Positions 11,210-23,060 are shown, counted from the stretch's first letter. The stretch is DNA of 64,000 nt from Wolfiporia cocos (GCA_029448655.1 JACCLO010000008.1:1674001-1738000); one strand, 5' to 3'. Made by a program: numbers and translations. The notes: a model not told the origin generated them from the sequence alone.

Positions 11210-14200
11210 CTAATCTGGTCCTATCTGAAGATCCTGTTTGATAATTTCCTCGAATTCCGGATCCTTCAGCCAGCTATAAGTGTCCTCCCTTCTCGTCGTC
11301 CACATTGGTTTGAGCCTTTGTACCGACTTCAAACTTGCGGAATTGTGGCGCGCATGTTCACTATAGAGATTCCGACTACCGAGCAGAGCGGCGTACGAGT
11401 TGGACGCTTCAGCCGTAACAATTGGGTATTGATCCGGGGAACAGCCCTTGATATCAATGAAATAGCGGGGATGCTGTGCATATTTCTTTGCTGCACGTTG
11501 GGGATTCATTCGGGGTTCAACGCAAGAATCGGATTTCGGACGACTGCCGAGCTGCATGAGTAGACCGATATATGGCCGGTCGTCTTTCGAAGTTCGCGGG
11601 AAAAATCCCCTGCCACCGTTCATCTTCTCCTCCTTGATCGTCACTGCTGAGTCGCTCCGCTTGTTCTTGCATTGGATCAATAGACCCGTCATCGCATTCT
11701 CACACAGCTTGTCCTTCGAGTTGAGGAGCACAGGAATGATGCAATCGATTACGTCTTGATTAGGGGCGCACTGCATGGCCGCTCCTCGGGCGAGAGCTGC
11801 CCACGCACCATAGGAGTTCGAGACGGACATGTCTTCGTTCCTCACGAAATGGGTAAAATGAACAACCGCATCTTTGAAAGCGACCTCGAAGGTCTTCGTG
11901 GGCGACGGTATGTTCTCAGGAACCTTATTCTTGACCTCCTCCAGCTTTGTAGCACCGAGTAGAGCTTCTATAAATGCGAAGAGGCTAACAGGCTTAGAGA
12001 CAGATAGCCCGTCGCCGACCCCGTATTCCTTCTTAGCTGCTGCATCGAATGCCTCTGTCAAGAGTATGCGCATAATCAGCTCTCCTCTGTTCCCTCTCTC
12101 GAGAAGGCCACAATTCACGGCTGAAGCAATTATCGATATTGCCGATTTCTTGAGCCGAGCCATGGCGCGAAAAGCCGCTTCCGCAAGAATGGGCTCCGAG
12201 GGGTATCCTGACCAAAGATATTCGCGGTGTTTGGGAACACTGTATGCGATTCGCATGTTTGACGTGACCATATCTACCGTCGTCGTGCGTGCCATCTCTT
12301 GGGTTATATTGAAGTCCAGCAACAGCCTAACAGAAAGGATAGCAAGCCTCGCACGGTCAAGATCGGTGCTTGTGGTGGAGATTTGGTCGCTGAAGTCATT
12401 GGTGCCTGTGAGTTTGGCCATGGCAAGAGCGATCAGGCTTTCGCGAACTCCGTCATCTCCATTTTCATAGAGAGTTGCCCACCTAGTGAATCCAGCTCGT
12501 TAAGATATCAAAATGGGTTCAAATGAATGGAAGCTTACAGAGGACGGCCGAATCGACTTATGAAAGACAGCTGACACGTGTCCTCCAGTGTACATTGGCC
12601 AGCCTCTATGAGATGCTTTCGGTTAAGCAAACAGTCGAAGGGTAACTCCGTATATGGAGCTTGTAGCGAGTTGTATTCCACCTGATGCAGGCGCATTGAA
12701 GCATGCATAGCAAGGGAGGCTGCGAGTTCGTGTAGACTGGAGTTGGTCGATAGAGTGACAGCGAATAGGGTTAGGTGACGTATGCGGTTCAATGCGGATA
12801 GCAGTGCGTCATATCGCGAACGGGGACGATTCTGTGTGTCGTCCTGCGCTGCAGACTCCTCTTGTGTCTGCAACATGGACTTCGCTAGTGTTTGCGCTTC
12901 ATCGAAATAGACTACAAGATCTAGCGAGGTCTGACCATCGTTTCCGTCTAGAGTTTGGCGAGGAGTCAGTGTCTTGAGATAATCTATGAGGGAAGAACCT
13001 GTGGCCACTGTGTCCAGGGCTTGGCGCTTGATCTCATCGGCAGTAGCGTGTGGAATGTACTATGTATACGCGAGTCAGGGTTACAGCAAGGAATGTCGAA
13101 ACGATGAACGCACAGTAATCCGCTTTATCACGGACTCATACAAAGACGCCCTATTAGTTGTAAGGTAATCCCACCAAACCCTCGCGAGATCACATTCGTC
13201 CGTGTACTGATCCTTCGTAAGTTCCTTCATGACCTCTTCCACGCGGGAAAACAGATGCTCGAAGAATATGAGATATCGCAGCAGCACATCTTCATAATAA
13301 GCGGCGTCGTTCTTGAGCAGGAAGCTGACGACCTCTGTATCAGCCGGAGGGTATGGAAGGCCTGTACGGCCTTTGGTCGCAGCTCTTTCTGAGAGGGTGA
13401 ATTTACTCACCGCTCTTGTCATTCGGCTGCCTGATACAAAAGGGAATGGTGAAGATTAGTTTGGCCATTTCGTCAACCGTACGTGATTTGCCAGTGCCTG
13501 AGCTTTGAATGATGGGTAAAGTATTTGCATAAACATATGGCTCTTGACCCTTGGGCCTGCACTCCGAATTCATCGTGCGGATTTCGTTCAGCAGCAATTC
13601 GTGCGAAGCGCCCGCGTATTCTTGTTTCCATGCTTTCGCGACAGCTAATGGCATGTCAGCTGGCATGCTGCAGCGGCACAGACATCATTTCATCTCACCT
13701 ACACCTGTTAAAATAGGTCACGCGTCAGCGTCGGCTGTGAACTCAAAAGTTATGATACTTACCCTGTTCAGCCCTCAGCTTGTGAGGTACGGTTTGTTTT
13801 TTTGGTTTTTTGGTCACTTCGATGTGGAGATCACCTGGTTTGGGGTGCAGAGACGAGCGGTGAAAAACAATGCACCACACTGCTCATTTGGACGCACATT
13901 GCTCGCGGAGCTTCTGGAAAGACCACGTCTCCTTACATTCAAGGAGAACGTCCCTCAGATGTGGGTGCTTCTCCCAAGCCTCGCTCCGCGCCTTTTCTGC
14001 GATTAAAGGAGATTTGGTGTTCTCGTAGGCGTCGACTGATTTTGAGAGGACATGTAGAAATAGGTCACGTTCATCATCAGGATCAAGTTGCCCATCCCAT
14101 CTGCTACGCTTAATGTGCTCATCAAGCGTCTGATGAGCCTCAGGTGTGAGTATGGAATGATTCTGTGAGCCTGCCGACGCTCTTGAACGATCGGAGTGGT

Positions 14201-14842
14201 TGGATTCTGGTCCAGTGACGATGAGCCCCAATTCGAGCGACCACGCCATGGCGAATGCGAGGCTCACCGCCGCTAACTGTCCTCGGTCGATCGCCACTAA
14301 CCAATTTCGGCGAACCGCCGGTTCCTATCTTCGGCCGCTTCGGGTCCTCTGGCTTGTCTTCCGTGCTGTGCCGTTTCCGAGCTAAGACGTCGTCATTACT
14401 ACGACGAGATGTGAAGAAAGAGCAAAACTCACAGGGCATATTGAGCTGCACGATAATATCCACCAGTTCGACTTGGCCCTCGTTCCCAAAGGAAGCCATC
14501 TTTGTCATATCCAGCTGTGTCGCAATAGCATCGAGGCCCGGCTTCTGCAGCTCCTTCAATCTGTCCATCAGGATATCCCATGCCTTTCGCCCTGCCCCGT
14601 CCTCCTTGGGAAGAGGCTCTTTGGGCTGTGGAAGCTGTAAGAGTCGTCAAAATGCAGCAGAGATCATGGCTACATACCTTCCAGAGAATAATGTTCGATG
14701 CATCGACTTGTGGCCGCCTCTCATCGCCGATAGCCCTCGCAAGGGCAGTACACGAACGAGCATTGCGGTCGATGAAGACAGATAAAACCGGCTTGGGATC
14801 AGGGTCATAAAGGAGATAAGATATTTCGAGCATATCAGACAT
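11210..14842 (-). CDS. Crinkler/CR-type protein, left copy (Ubl header + P-loop NTPase)
   Basis: Mirror of the right-arm gene at 48962-52600, where the exon table is given; every exon here has the same length and frame. The header (residues 1-55, SYLLYDPDPKPVL to NIILWK) fits the Crinkler ubiquitin-like N terminus. The Walker A motif SSGTGKSR is near residue 343 and Walker B LVVYFDEAQ near 508. The C-terminal exon (stop at 11210) codes for about 425 residues of unassigned function. In CR-type effectors this region often carries a nuclease or other toxin domain, but no motif is clear here. The gene differs from the right copy almost only in exon 4 (plus-strand about 13995-14130), where 11 residues change. 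Both copies look intact. The product would be an effector or selfish-element protein; its activity is not shown by the sequence. Confidence 0.82.
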
Positions 14843-15357
14843 GATGGAGCGAGTGAGACCTTGAGCGCCTATGCATGTGGCGTCCTTGTTCGTGTTCGAG
14901 TTACGGGTGCCAACACTCTTGGCTCGTTACTTATGAAGAAATCTGGACGGAGTCATACTGTAACCTGCTCACCCCTACGTTCATCACCTTTCGGAGGATA
15001 GGTCTTCTGCGGTTCCAGCAAGGCTGAAATCTGCTCCGAGTGAATGCAATCCTCCCACCAAAAATTGGGACGTAACTCACGTGCATTCGCTCACGTGCAG
15101 TCTCCCGACGCGTCGCGCGCAACTCTAGCCTAGTTCTAAGCTCTAGCGAGAACTTGAAGATGTTTGTAGATAGTATATTTCTCACGATCTATACTGCATT
15201 CATATTGTAAACAAACAAGCAACTAAAACAAGCAACTATAACTGTTGCGCCGAGATCAAGAAAAGTACATCACGTGACCCTAGAGGACAATTTCCTGCTC
15301 ACCGGCTGCCTCAGCCCGTGTATGAACCTGTGCTTTCGACACGACACTGTTATTCAG
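14843..15357. promoter_or_regulatory. Divergent promoter region, Crinkler / Cys-rich ORF (left)
   Basis: 515 bp between two outward-facing start codons, conserved in the right arm (48452-48961). It contains two CACGTG sites, near 15078 and 15092, and another near 15271. No TATA element could be assigned with confidence. Promoter function is inferred from geometry only. Confidence 0.4.
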
Positions 15358-15576
15358 ATGGAAGACTCTCCTGGGGACTCTACTGTCGATCAAAACTCCG
15401 AACGAAAATGTCAGCGCTGTCGCAAGCAGAAGCTCGTTGCGGAGTTTCCTTTAAAGAAGCGCAATAACTCTAATGGCCAGGAGCAAAGTATGACCTGCCA
15501 AGTATGCACATTGGCCAAATTAGCCAACAAGCAAAAGCATAAGATGTACCTACTCCCAAGCTCCGTGACAGTATAG
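15358..15576 (+). CDS. Small Cys-rich (two CxxC) protein, left copy
   Basis: 72-codon ORF beginning MEDSPGDSTVDQ. Residues around CQRCRKQK and TCQVC form two CxxC pairs separated by about 28 residues, the spacing of a small zinc-binding module seen in many fungal short proteins. It is transcribed away from the Crinkler gene and is kept open in both arms with only one residue changed (LKKR here, LNKR on the right). It may be a complete small protein or the first exon of a longer gene whose remainder is lost. Antisense frames of about 95-119 codons overlap it, but they have no recognisable features. The start was chosen at the ATG giving the shortest N terminus before the Cys cluster; an in-frame ATG at 15274 is also possible. 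Confidence 0.5.
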   Translation: MEDSPGDSTVDQNSERKCQRCRKQKLVAEFPLKKRNNSNGQEQSMTCQVCTLAKLANKQKHKMYLLPSSVTV

Positions 15577-15824
15577 CGCTTTGCCAGTTGGAGGGCTTTC
15601 TTGGCATGCTCGGCAAACAGTGAGGTGTGATGGATTTCGAAGCACGCCTGATGATCGAGCCGCTGCGCCGTGAGACAATGAAGATATCTCAACAAACGTA
15701 TGAGGTATACATATTAAAATTATCTGAGGCATTGCTGGTGAACGTGTGAAGTATTTAAGTAAAACATGTCAAAGTAACAGAATGTCATGAAAACCACGAG
15801 TCCTTCACCCAGCATGACTACACC

Positions 15825-16406
15825 TGTCACAGACTTACCTGTCTGTGCAACCCTGGCTACAGGGGAACCCCCACAAGCCTGCATAGGTGCAAGGCAACGG
15901 CACCGCCGTACTCAGAGGACAACCAGGACGAACTCATAGGTCCACCCTGCAGGTGCCCAGCTGCCAAGGTCCCCAGACGACGACGTTGCAGACTCACAGA
16001 CTAGCAGTCGAGATGGGGCCCCGGGCCAGCAGCAACGCAGACAGATGGTAAGAGAGGAGCTTGCGCTCAATGACGAGAATCCTAAAGATGGGGAGTAAGC
16101 CCCATGTTGTTGTATCTTATATACATGTGTGGACAAGCGGAGCGGGCTACCCTAAAGTCATGGCCTGTGTGCATGTAACTATGAGTGACCGTGCTGCTAC
16201 GCTACATGTGATACTTGATGTGACCATCACGTGTCCGTATGATGAGACGCGCGCTACCCTACAGCGCTAACCAACGATCAGGTGATCTATATACTCTGAG
16301 CGTGACGTGGAGGTAACTAAGGAGTAGCGGAGCGGCGTACGCCTAGCGCCGCCCATACAACCAATAGTGAGGGACGTATGGTGACCCCCTGGGCACATCC
16401 GTGACA
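15825..16406 (-). repeat. LTR D1 (3' LTR of left D element)
   Basis: 582 bp, plus-strand TGTCACAGACTTACC...CATCCGTGACA. The outer flank is the TSD ACACC. Confidence 0.85.
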
Positions 16407-16697
16407 TTACCCCCCCTCTCAAAAGACGTCGTCTCTGACGTTCTATCTTGAAAACTACGACACTCACTTCCTTGGTTTCATGTTTAACCCACGGCCCATT
16501 CCTTCTTCGCGGAAGATGGGGAGCCCCCGAGGGCACGGTCCGTCCGCCGGTGGTGGAGTGAAGGAGTCGCTTTTGGTATTGGTTCGGTATTCGTCCAAAA
16601 GGTTACTGGGTTCTTTTTTAGATGGGGTCCCCATCGTCCCCGTGTACCTCCGCTTGCCTACTCACGTACTCGTCGTGTTCGATAGTCGGTCGCATCT

Positions 16698-17287
16698 TGT
16701 CACGGTTATACCCTGGGGGGGTACCTGACTCCACTCACGTTAGCTGTATGGGCGGCGCTAGGCGTACGCCGCTCCGCTACACTAACGCTTTGTCTCACGT
16801 TAGTTCTCGAGCATATAGATCACCTGACTGCATCGGTTAGCGCTGTAGGGTAGCGCGCGCCTCTTCATACGGTCACTCATGGTCACATTATCACATACAG
16901 CGTTACTTGTCATGTGCCCAGTAGTTAATGCGCACAGGCCATTACTTTAGGGCTGGACTCGTAGGTACTACGCTCATGTATGTATATATACGACAAGATG
17001 GTGGCCTTACAGCCCCATCTTTAGGATTCTCGTCAATGAGCGTAAAGCTCCTTTCTTACAATCTGTTTGTGTTGCTGCTGGCCCGGGGCCTCATCTTGTC
17101 TGCCTAGTCTGAAGGTCGGCGACTGCGACGGCTGCGGGGCCTTAGGTGGCTGAGCACCCTCGGGATGGACTTATGAGTTCACCTAGGGTTGGCCGTATGA
17201 GTTCGTCGTGGCCGCTGGCTCACGTCTACACAGGCTTGTGAGGGTTCCCCTGAGTCCAGGGTCGCACAGACAGGTAAGTCTGTGACA
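16698..17287 (+). repeat. Solo LTR D2 nested in D element
   Basis: 590 bp from TGTCACGGTTATACC to AAGTCTGTGACA, flanked by TSD CATCT (16693-16697, 17288-17292). Opposite orientation to D1 and D4. Confidence 0.9.
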
Positions 17288-17336
17288 CATCTTGATATAA
17301 TCTGACCTTTGAGACCGTCGGTGTGGGGTTGGAGAC

Positions 17337-17897
17337 TGACACAGACTCGCCTCTGTGCTACCCCTGGGCTCAGGGGGATCCCTACAACGCCCCACAGGGC
17401 CATAAACCGACGCGCTAGCGGTGAGCGCAGAGGCTACGTGGGAGGCGGAGCCATCCCTAGTGTACGCCGACATAGCGTCGCTGGTTCACAGACAAGGAAG
17501 AGGAGATAGGGGCCCCGGGCCAGCGAGTCACACAGGTGCTTAGCGAGTAAGGGGAGATCCCATTGTCGAGAATCTAAGAGATGGGGTATTAACCCACATC
17601 TCGTCGTAATATATACATGAGCGATGAGCTAACTAGTACTACCCTAAAGAGAGGGCCTGTGCGCCGTATCTAATGGGTCATGTGCTAGTGACGCTACATG
17701 TAACTACTGTGACCATATGTGATGTACCTAAGGCGCGCGCTACCCTACAGCGCTAAACTAGTGAGTCAGATGATCTAGATGGCATAGAACGGAGCGCTGG
17801 AGGTGGCTAAGGACTAGAGAGGCGTGCGCGCACCTAGCGGCGCCCATAGAACCTATAGCGAGGGATGCCAGAACCCCCCACCGGGAATTCTGTGACA
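17337..17897 (-). repeat. Solo LTR D3 nested in D element
   Basis: 561 bp from TGACACAGACTCGCC to AATTCTGTGACA, flanked by TSD GAGAC (17332-17336, 17898-17902). Confidence 0.9.
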
Positions 17898-18273
17898 GAG
17901 ACCCTTGCAGGTTCCTTCGCATACCCACTGGTCAAGGTTTCTTGAGGTGCTCCTGCCGCCCAGGGATAATGGCCGTCGATGCGCTAGCCTCCGTGCTCAT
18001 AGGACAACCCTGCGGGGTCCCCAGACGGAAGGCGTCAAACGCGGCTTATACCGGTCGATCCCTACTACCTTTGTTCAAGGGGGCAGACTTGATCTCTCAC
18101 TCCCTGTGGCCGCTTTGCCTGGGTTAATGCTTAGTGGGGGCTCGTAATACTATGGACCTCTGATGCTTCTACCAGAGGCTGCCCCGCCGCGTTGCCATGG
18201 CGACCTACAGGTGGAGAACCCTCGGCCCCAACGCAGTTGGCGTCGGAGGGGAGGTAAGCTATCTTTAGGATTA

Positions 18274-18875
18274 TGTCACAGACTTACTGTCTGTGCGACC
18301 CCTGGGCTCAGGGGGATCCCTACATGCCTGCATAGAGTGAGCAGACGGCACCGACGTACTCATAGGACAGCCGTGGCGAACTCATAGGTCCACCCATAAG
18401 GTGCCCAGCCGCCGAGGCGAACTCATAGGTCCACCCTAGGAGTGCCCAGCCGCCAAGGCCCCCAGACGACGAGTTGCAACTCACAGACTAGCGGACATGA
18501 TAGAGGCCCCGGGCCAGCAAGTCACACAGCGTAAAGCAAGAAAGGAGCTTGATGAGAAAGATGGGGAGTAAGCCCCATCTTGTCGTATCTTATATACATG
18601 AGCGTGGATACTACTAGTACTGCCCTAAAGAGATGGCCTGTGCGCCGTATCTAAGGGATCAAGTGACAAGTAACGCTACATGACATACTGTGACCATAAG
18701 TGACTGTACCTGAGGTGCGCGCTACCCTACAGCGCTAACCAAGCGGTCAGGTGATATACAGTAACTGGGCGCGACGTGAGAGTAGCGTTAGCGTAGCGGT
18801 GCGGCGTACGCCTAGCGCCGCACATACAACTAAGGCGAGGAGACGTACAGTGACCCCCTGGGTTCATCCGTGACA
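18274..18875 (-). repeat. LTR D4 (5' LTR of left D element)
   Basis: 602 bp, TGTCACAGACTTACTG...CATCCGTGACA. The outer flank ACACC matches the flank of D1, so D1 and D4 belong to one insertion. Confidence 0.85.
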
Positions 18876-18935
18876 ACACCTCAATTTGGAAACTCCGAGT
18901 CCCAACTGCGTGCGCTCAAGCACTCATTTATCACC

Positions 18936-19307
18936 TGTCACAAGCTGATTTCTTTCGCCTAGCTAGTGACTAGAGACTGAACCCTTATCTTATCTAAGCG
19001 CGCGCCTAGCAGTCACGTGCAAGACCCTGAACACCCTATCACGTGTTGTCAGCCCCCTGGACACCCTGTGCCGTGTACCTACACCCATTATATGGTTTAC
19101 CATAATATTGGACTCTCAGCTTACGTAATAACTGTATAGTAGCCAAACAGTGTACAAACAGTAGAATAGCATATATACTGGCCGACGAGCAGGGTAGCAC
19201 CCCAGACTCGTCTTGGCCTTATACGCCTTGAGTAGCCTCAGATCAGGAATACGCTTTCACGCAAGTCATATTCCCCTGAGTAGTTGCTTGAGTTGTTGCT
19301 TGTGTCA
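18936..19307 (+). repeat. 5' LTR of element B copy 2 (B1)
   Basis: 372 bp TGTCACAAGCTGATTTC...GCTTGTGTCA. The inner end of the left arm of the inverted duplication falls inside it at 19229; the right arm holds only the first part (44480-44773). Confidence 0.85.
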
Positions 19308-20079
19308 TAAGACGAGTCTCCCCCCCGCTTAGTGGTCTTACCCTAAGCAACCCCGGCGCACTAGGGGCAAAGTGCACCCTTCTTCCGCTCTTGTTGAACT
19401 TTGGTTCTCCGAGCACGTGATCGGTTCTCATACCCGCCACATCCCAGGGTCAAGGGATTAAAGTTCTGGGGGATTCACCGTGAACAGCGTGTAGGGGACC
19501 TCTCCTACCGTTGCTTCAAAGCTACTGAGCCACCGTCGGCAACGCGGCGTAAAGGCTTTGGGTTCTATCCCCACCAGAGTAACTGTGCACCCATCGCGTA
19601 ATAATCAAAGGCGACAAGGGGCCCTCTGGCAGCTTATTGAAGCACTGGTCGTCTATTTATGGGCCTTACTGCCCCGATGATACGCACATTACCGCGCCCC
19701 CATTACTATACAACCCAGCGCGTAACCCGCGGCTGAAGAGGCAGGAAATCGCCTAATACTGTACCGGCACTTGCCGCCATACGGTAGAACTTTTACACGC
19801 CCCACCACATAGGCGGATAGTTCCCGTGCCCCCGGTATCCCAAATCAGCTTCGGGGCTGGACGAGGTTTTGGAGGCTGCGTTTTCTTTTTCGCCGGCTTT
19901 GGGAAGAAAACCCCTTAGCGTTTCTTGGCACATCTCCGAAAAGAGGTGGACGCAGTTTGTAGTGGATTGAGACTTTCTAGTTACCACCCCGATAGCTCTT
20001 TGGAGGCGCCACAGTGGGCAGGTAGCGGTCTTAATCGCGACTACATCTTTCACATACATACACATTCTCTTTACGTACA
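19308..20079 (+). repeat. Leader of LTR element B copy 2
   Basis: Non-coding 5' leader following the LTR, similar to 3837-4606 reversed. It starts TAAGACGAGTCTCCCCCC, which could include the primer-binding site, but the tRNA cannot be named. Confidence 0.65.
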
Positions 20080-22296
20080 ATGGCCGCCCCCCACAACCTC
20101 GAATACATCCGCGACCCACGACCCCCGCAAAACCCATTCGCAGCCTAAACTCCGGCAGACGTCCCGCTCCCAGCCTCGATTGATCCGTTCCACCCAGGGC
20201 AGTGGGTGAACTACCAGATGCACGGTCTCCCTGACGACTTCGCGTTCCTGTCGGTAGCAGATAGCATCCACGCCCCCCGACAAAACATCGAAGTCGCCCC
20301 GGTCCGCACCGAGACAATCGGGGAAGCATGCCCCACTCGCTCACTAGCTTACGGAGCATTGGTTGAGGACCAAGGCCCCGGTATTGAGCGACTGGAACAT
20401 GACACAGATGTCTCTGTGGGACTCACCAAGCCAGTATCCTTGAACTAGGCAACTTGGAGAGGAAGAGGTCATCAGATGCAGCAGGGTGGAATATGCTTCT
20501 ACGGCGTACACCAAGAAGAATAGAACTAAAGTTATAGGCCGTCAAGGCCCTACTTATATACATAATAATATCAGGTCATGTGCTACTGTATAGTGCATGC
20601 CCGATAAGGAGTGTGGGCTTGGTTGCCATAAGGGTGACCAAGTGGTACGACTACTCTACAAAGGCTGTGACCTGCCGGTAATGGCCGAGCCAATGGTAAA
20701 GAGAGAGCGTGTGGTCTCATCGTTAGATGGACATGTGAATACGGGCGCAGCCCGGGTATAAGGGAAGTCGGTTGCCGGATACCGTGAGGTATAATGGCGA
20801 TTGGCCGGTCTGCGTGTGCTGACCAAGGCGGGACGCCGAGGTCGTAATGCTATTGGGCCGTTAAGTACTGTATCATGTGATATTTCCGGACCGGACGGTT
20901 ACCGGAACATATGGTGGTCTTAGCCGTGAAGCGAGGACCGGTGTTTGGGCAACGCCGTGATGGCAGAAGCCCGGGACTTGGAGAACGCCGAGTCCGTGGG
21001 ATGGCCGAGAAGGCCGAGCCTATAGCGATATTGCCTTGATGCTAATATAGTGCTATTTGGCCGTGTTGCCATTATTATGCGAAGGCGTGGCGCGCCTGAG
21101 GTGCCATTGTGATCAAGGATCTTATGGCGGTGGGAAGCCGTGAAGGCCGACCCAATAGTACAAGGCCGCAAGGCACTATTTGTACGTGTGGATATTATTA
21201 TGCGAGCGTGCCGCGCTCGGCCTGTCATTATGATCTAAGATCTTATGACGTGGCTGGTCTTGCTCTGTCGGGCGAGACCATGTGGTTTGGCGTGAGCCAA
21301 GCGTTAGCCAAGGGTTACACTTAGCGTTAGCGAGGCGTGAGCCAAGCATGAGCGTAAGCGTTGGTGGCATAGACGACTTGTAGTTAGACATATAATTCCC
21401 AGGTAAATTGCTATAACCGTAGGAAAAATGCTGTAAGTCCCAAATAAATCTGTGACAGAACAGGCTTTTCAATTGGCAAGGGAGCAGCCGAACACGGTGT
21501 GCGCCGGGAGTCAGTTAGGTCACATCGACTCCCCGCTAGCCCTTCAATGGGCGTTCCCACCAAACCCCACTTCGGCGGACGGTGTCAGCAGGTCGCGCAG
21601 GCAATGGTCACAGTCGGTACATGGTCACGAGAAATGGGAGCACGATTCCTACGAGAGGCGCAGCGGTTGCAGGCTGATGCCCTCCAAGCCGGAGACACAG
21701 CATCACTACACAGCCCGGCACCACCTCCCATACGCACCCCCATCTCACAACCAGAAAGTCGGTTCCGTCCAGTAGAAAACTGGGTTCGATCGGTGCACAT
21801 GCACTCTCCCCAGCAAACTCCACACGGTCCCAGACCTCTCCCAACGCCCCCAACTCGCGGTAACTCCCGACAGACGAACCCGTTCCTGCCCGGCTACACG
21901 CCACCGGTACTCACGGCTCCAGCCCCCGTTCGCCCCGAAAGCTTTGCCCAGGCAGTCCGTCCAACGTACGACATATTCGGTAATCCTCAGCCAACACAGA
22001 CCGTGCCCGTGAACACCTGGGGAGCCGTGCCTCTCCAGGGAACTCGTGCGTCTATGTGGAGGCCAATGAAACCGGCATCGTCACAATGGGACGCGTACTC
22101 GATGCTGCCCGAGCCAAAGCCAGACCCCTGGTACAAATCCAAGGTCAGGGGACCGGAAGCCTTCACCGGCACCGGATTCACGGACTGGTACATGCGGCTC
22201 CAGCTGTACATCGACGACAACGCCCCCATCCTCTTCACCGACTCAAAGAAGGTGGGCGCGGCAATCTCGCTGATCCACGGCCCAAAAGTCGACTCG
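20080..22296 (+). pseudogene. Ty3/gypsy-type Gag, element B copy 2, broken
   Basis: Gag start MAAPHNLEYIRDPRPP at 20080 with an in-frame TAA at 20146. The frame resumes (PGQWVNYQMHGLPDDF) to 20399, where a complete LTR C is inserted, and continues at about 21463 (QAFQLAREQPN). A frameshift occurs near 21560-21590, then an open run to SLIHGPKVDS at 22296, where LTR G2 cuts it. The segment MGARFLREAQRLQADAL is shared with copy 1. The gene is dead from at least a stop, a frameshift and two insertions. Confidence 0.75.
20400..21457 (-). repeat. Solo LTR C (C2) inside Gag copy 2
   Basis: 1058 bp TGACACAGATGTCTC...AATCTGTGACA with TSD GAACA (20395-20399 and 21458-21462). Confidence 0.92.
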
Positions 22297-22844
22297 TGTT
22301 ACGGTTCTACCAGGTACACTCGAATATTCTGTTTGACGCCTCACCGTGTACGAGGACTTAGCGTTCAACCGCTGTACCCAGCGCTCTATTTCTATGGGGC
22401 CTCCGCTCAACCGTAGGCCTTGTTTCATGTATAACAACCCTATGCCCGCTCTCTGCGTCCGCATCTCGTTCTAGCTGATATTCTGTGTCCAACCACAGTG
22501 GTTCTGTGTTTCATCCCTTGTTGTGCTCAACCGCAACACTTCTCCTTTATTACCTATATCGTTAGCCCAACTAACTTAATAGTAGTAGTACCAAAGACAC
22601 TATGACCCCGATTAACGGATCGCAGTATATAACCTGATGTAAATATCGGTCGAGTTCCTCAGCTCGACCTTGTTGAATTCAAGGATCTTATACTTGTTCT
22701 CAAAGGCTTGAGCAATTAAGCCTGCAGCTTGTATATCGACGCTCTGACTCTGAGGAGTCCGACGAGTAGTGCTTTACTCGATACGCTGAGTAACAGTAAC
22801 TCGACTTAGTTATTTTGCGTAGAACGGATATTCGATCCATAACA
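22297..22844 (+). repeat. LTR family G (G2)
   Basis: 548 bp TGTTACGGTTCTACC...GATCCATAACA. The same LTR is at 53303-53753, and both are followed by the same downstream sequence, so this is a 5' LTR of element G rather than a solo LTR. Confidence 0.75.
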
Positions 22845-23060
22845 GAAGGTTGAGCTCTAACAAAGCTCACTCACCAAAGTGCAAGCCTATGCAACGATTC
22901 GACCCGAACCTCCCGACCAGGTTAATCGAAACACTCCCCGAAGCATATTGACGAATCTCTTACAAAGAGAAATACGAGTGGAGAGATCCCCCAGCAGGAT
23001 TCTTCACAAAAAGAGGATACCTCACCATCCCGTCCCCAGACAGGCTTTTGCCCACTTGGG
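22845..23060 (+). pseudogene. Element G ORF fragment (copy 2)
   Basis: The frame beginning MQRFDPNLPTRLI near 22889 has an in-frame TGA after LPEAY, then YKEKYEWRDPPAGFFTK and IPSPDRLLPTW. The same segment occurs at 53795 onwards after LTR G1. Probably the N terminus of a Gag-like protein. It is cut by B-element leader sequence at about 23060. Confidence 0.5.

Larger units (their letters stand above)
15825..18875 (-). mobile_element. Short LTR element, family D (TRIM-like), left arm
   Basis: LTRs D4 (18274-18875, 5' in element orientation) and D1 (15825-16406, 3') flank a short interior. The element sits between the TSD copies ACACC (15820-15824 and 18876-18880). A purine-rich tract (reverse complement AGAGGGGGGGTAA) lies immediately before the 3' LTR, as expected for a polypurine tract. 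Removing the nested LTRs D2 and D3 leaves only about 0.7 kb of interior with no coding capacity, so it is non-autonomous. The whole element is duplicated at 44834-47884. Confidence 0.85.
5171..19229 (+). repeat. Left arm of 8.8 kb inverted duplication
   Basis: Reading 5171 to 19229 forward equals the reverse complement of 44480-53351, apart from the hAT element with one TSD copy (5278 bp, left only), an insert of about 97 bp (right only), an 8-bp and a 6-bp indel, and a divergent block in Crinkler exon 4. The outer edge truncates an LTR G (5171-5219). The inner edge lies inside an intact LTR B. Arm length without the hAT insertion is about 8781 bp, against 8872 bp on the right. Confidence 0.93.

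Noticed and set aside
15825..17287. D1 and D2 as inverted ends of a DIRS-like retrotransposon
   Set aside because: D2 has its own TSD (CATCT) and D1 pairs with D4 by ACACC, so the inverted arrangement is from nesting. No tyrosine recombinase or reverse transcriptase frame is present.
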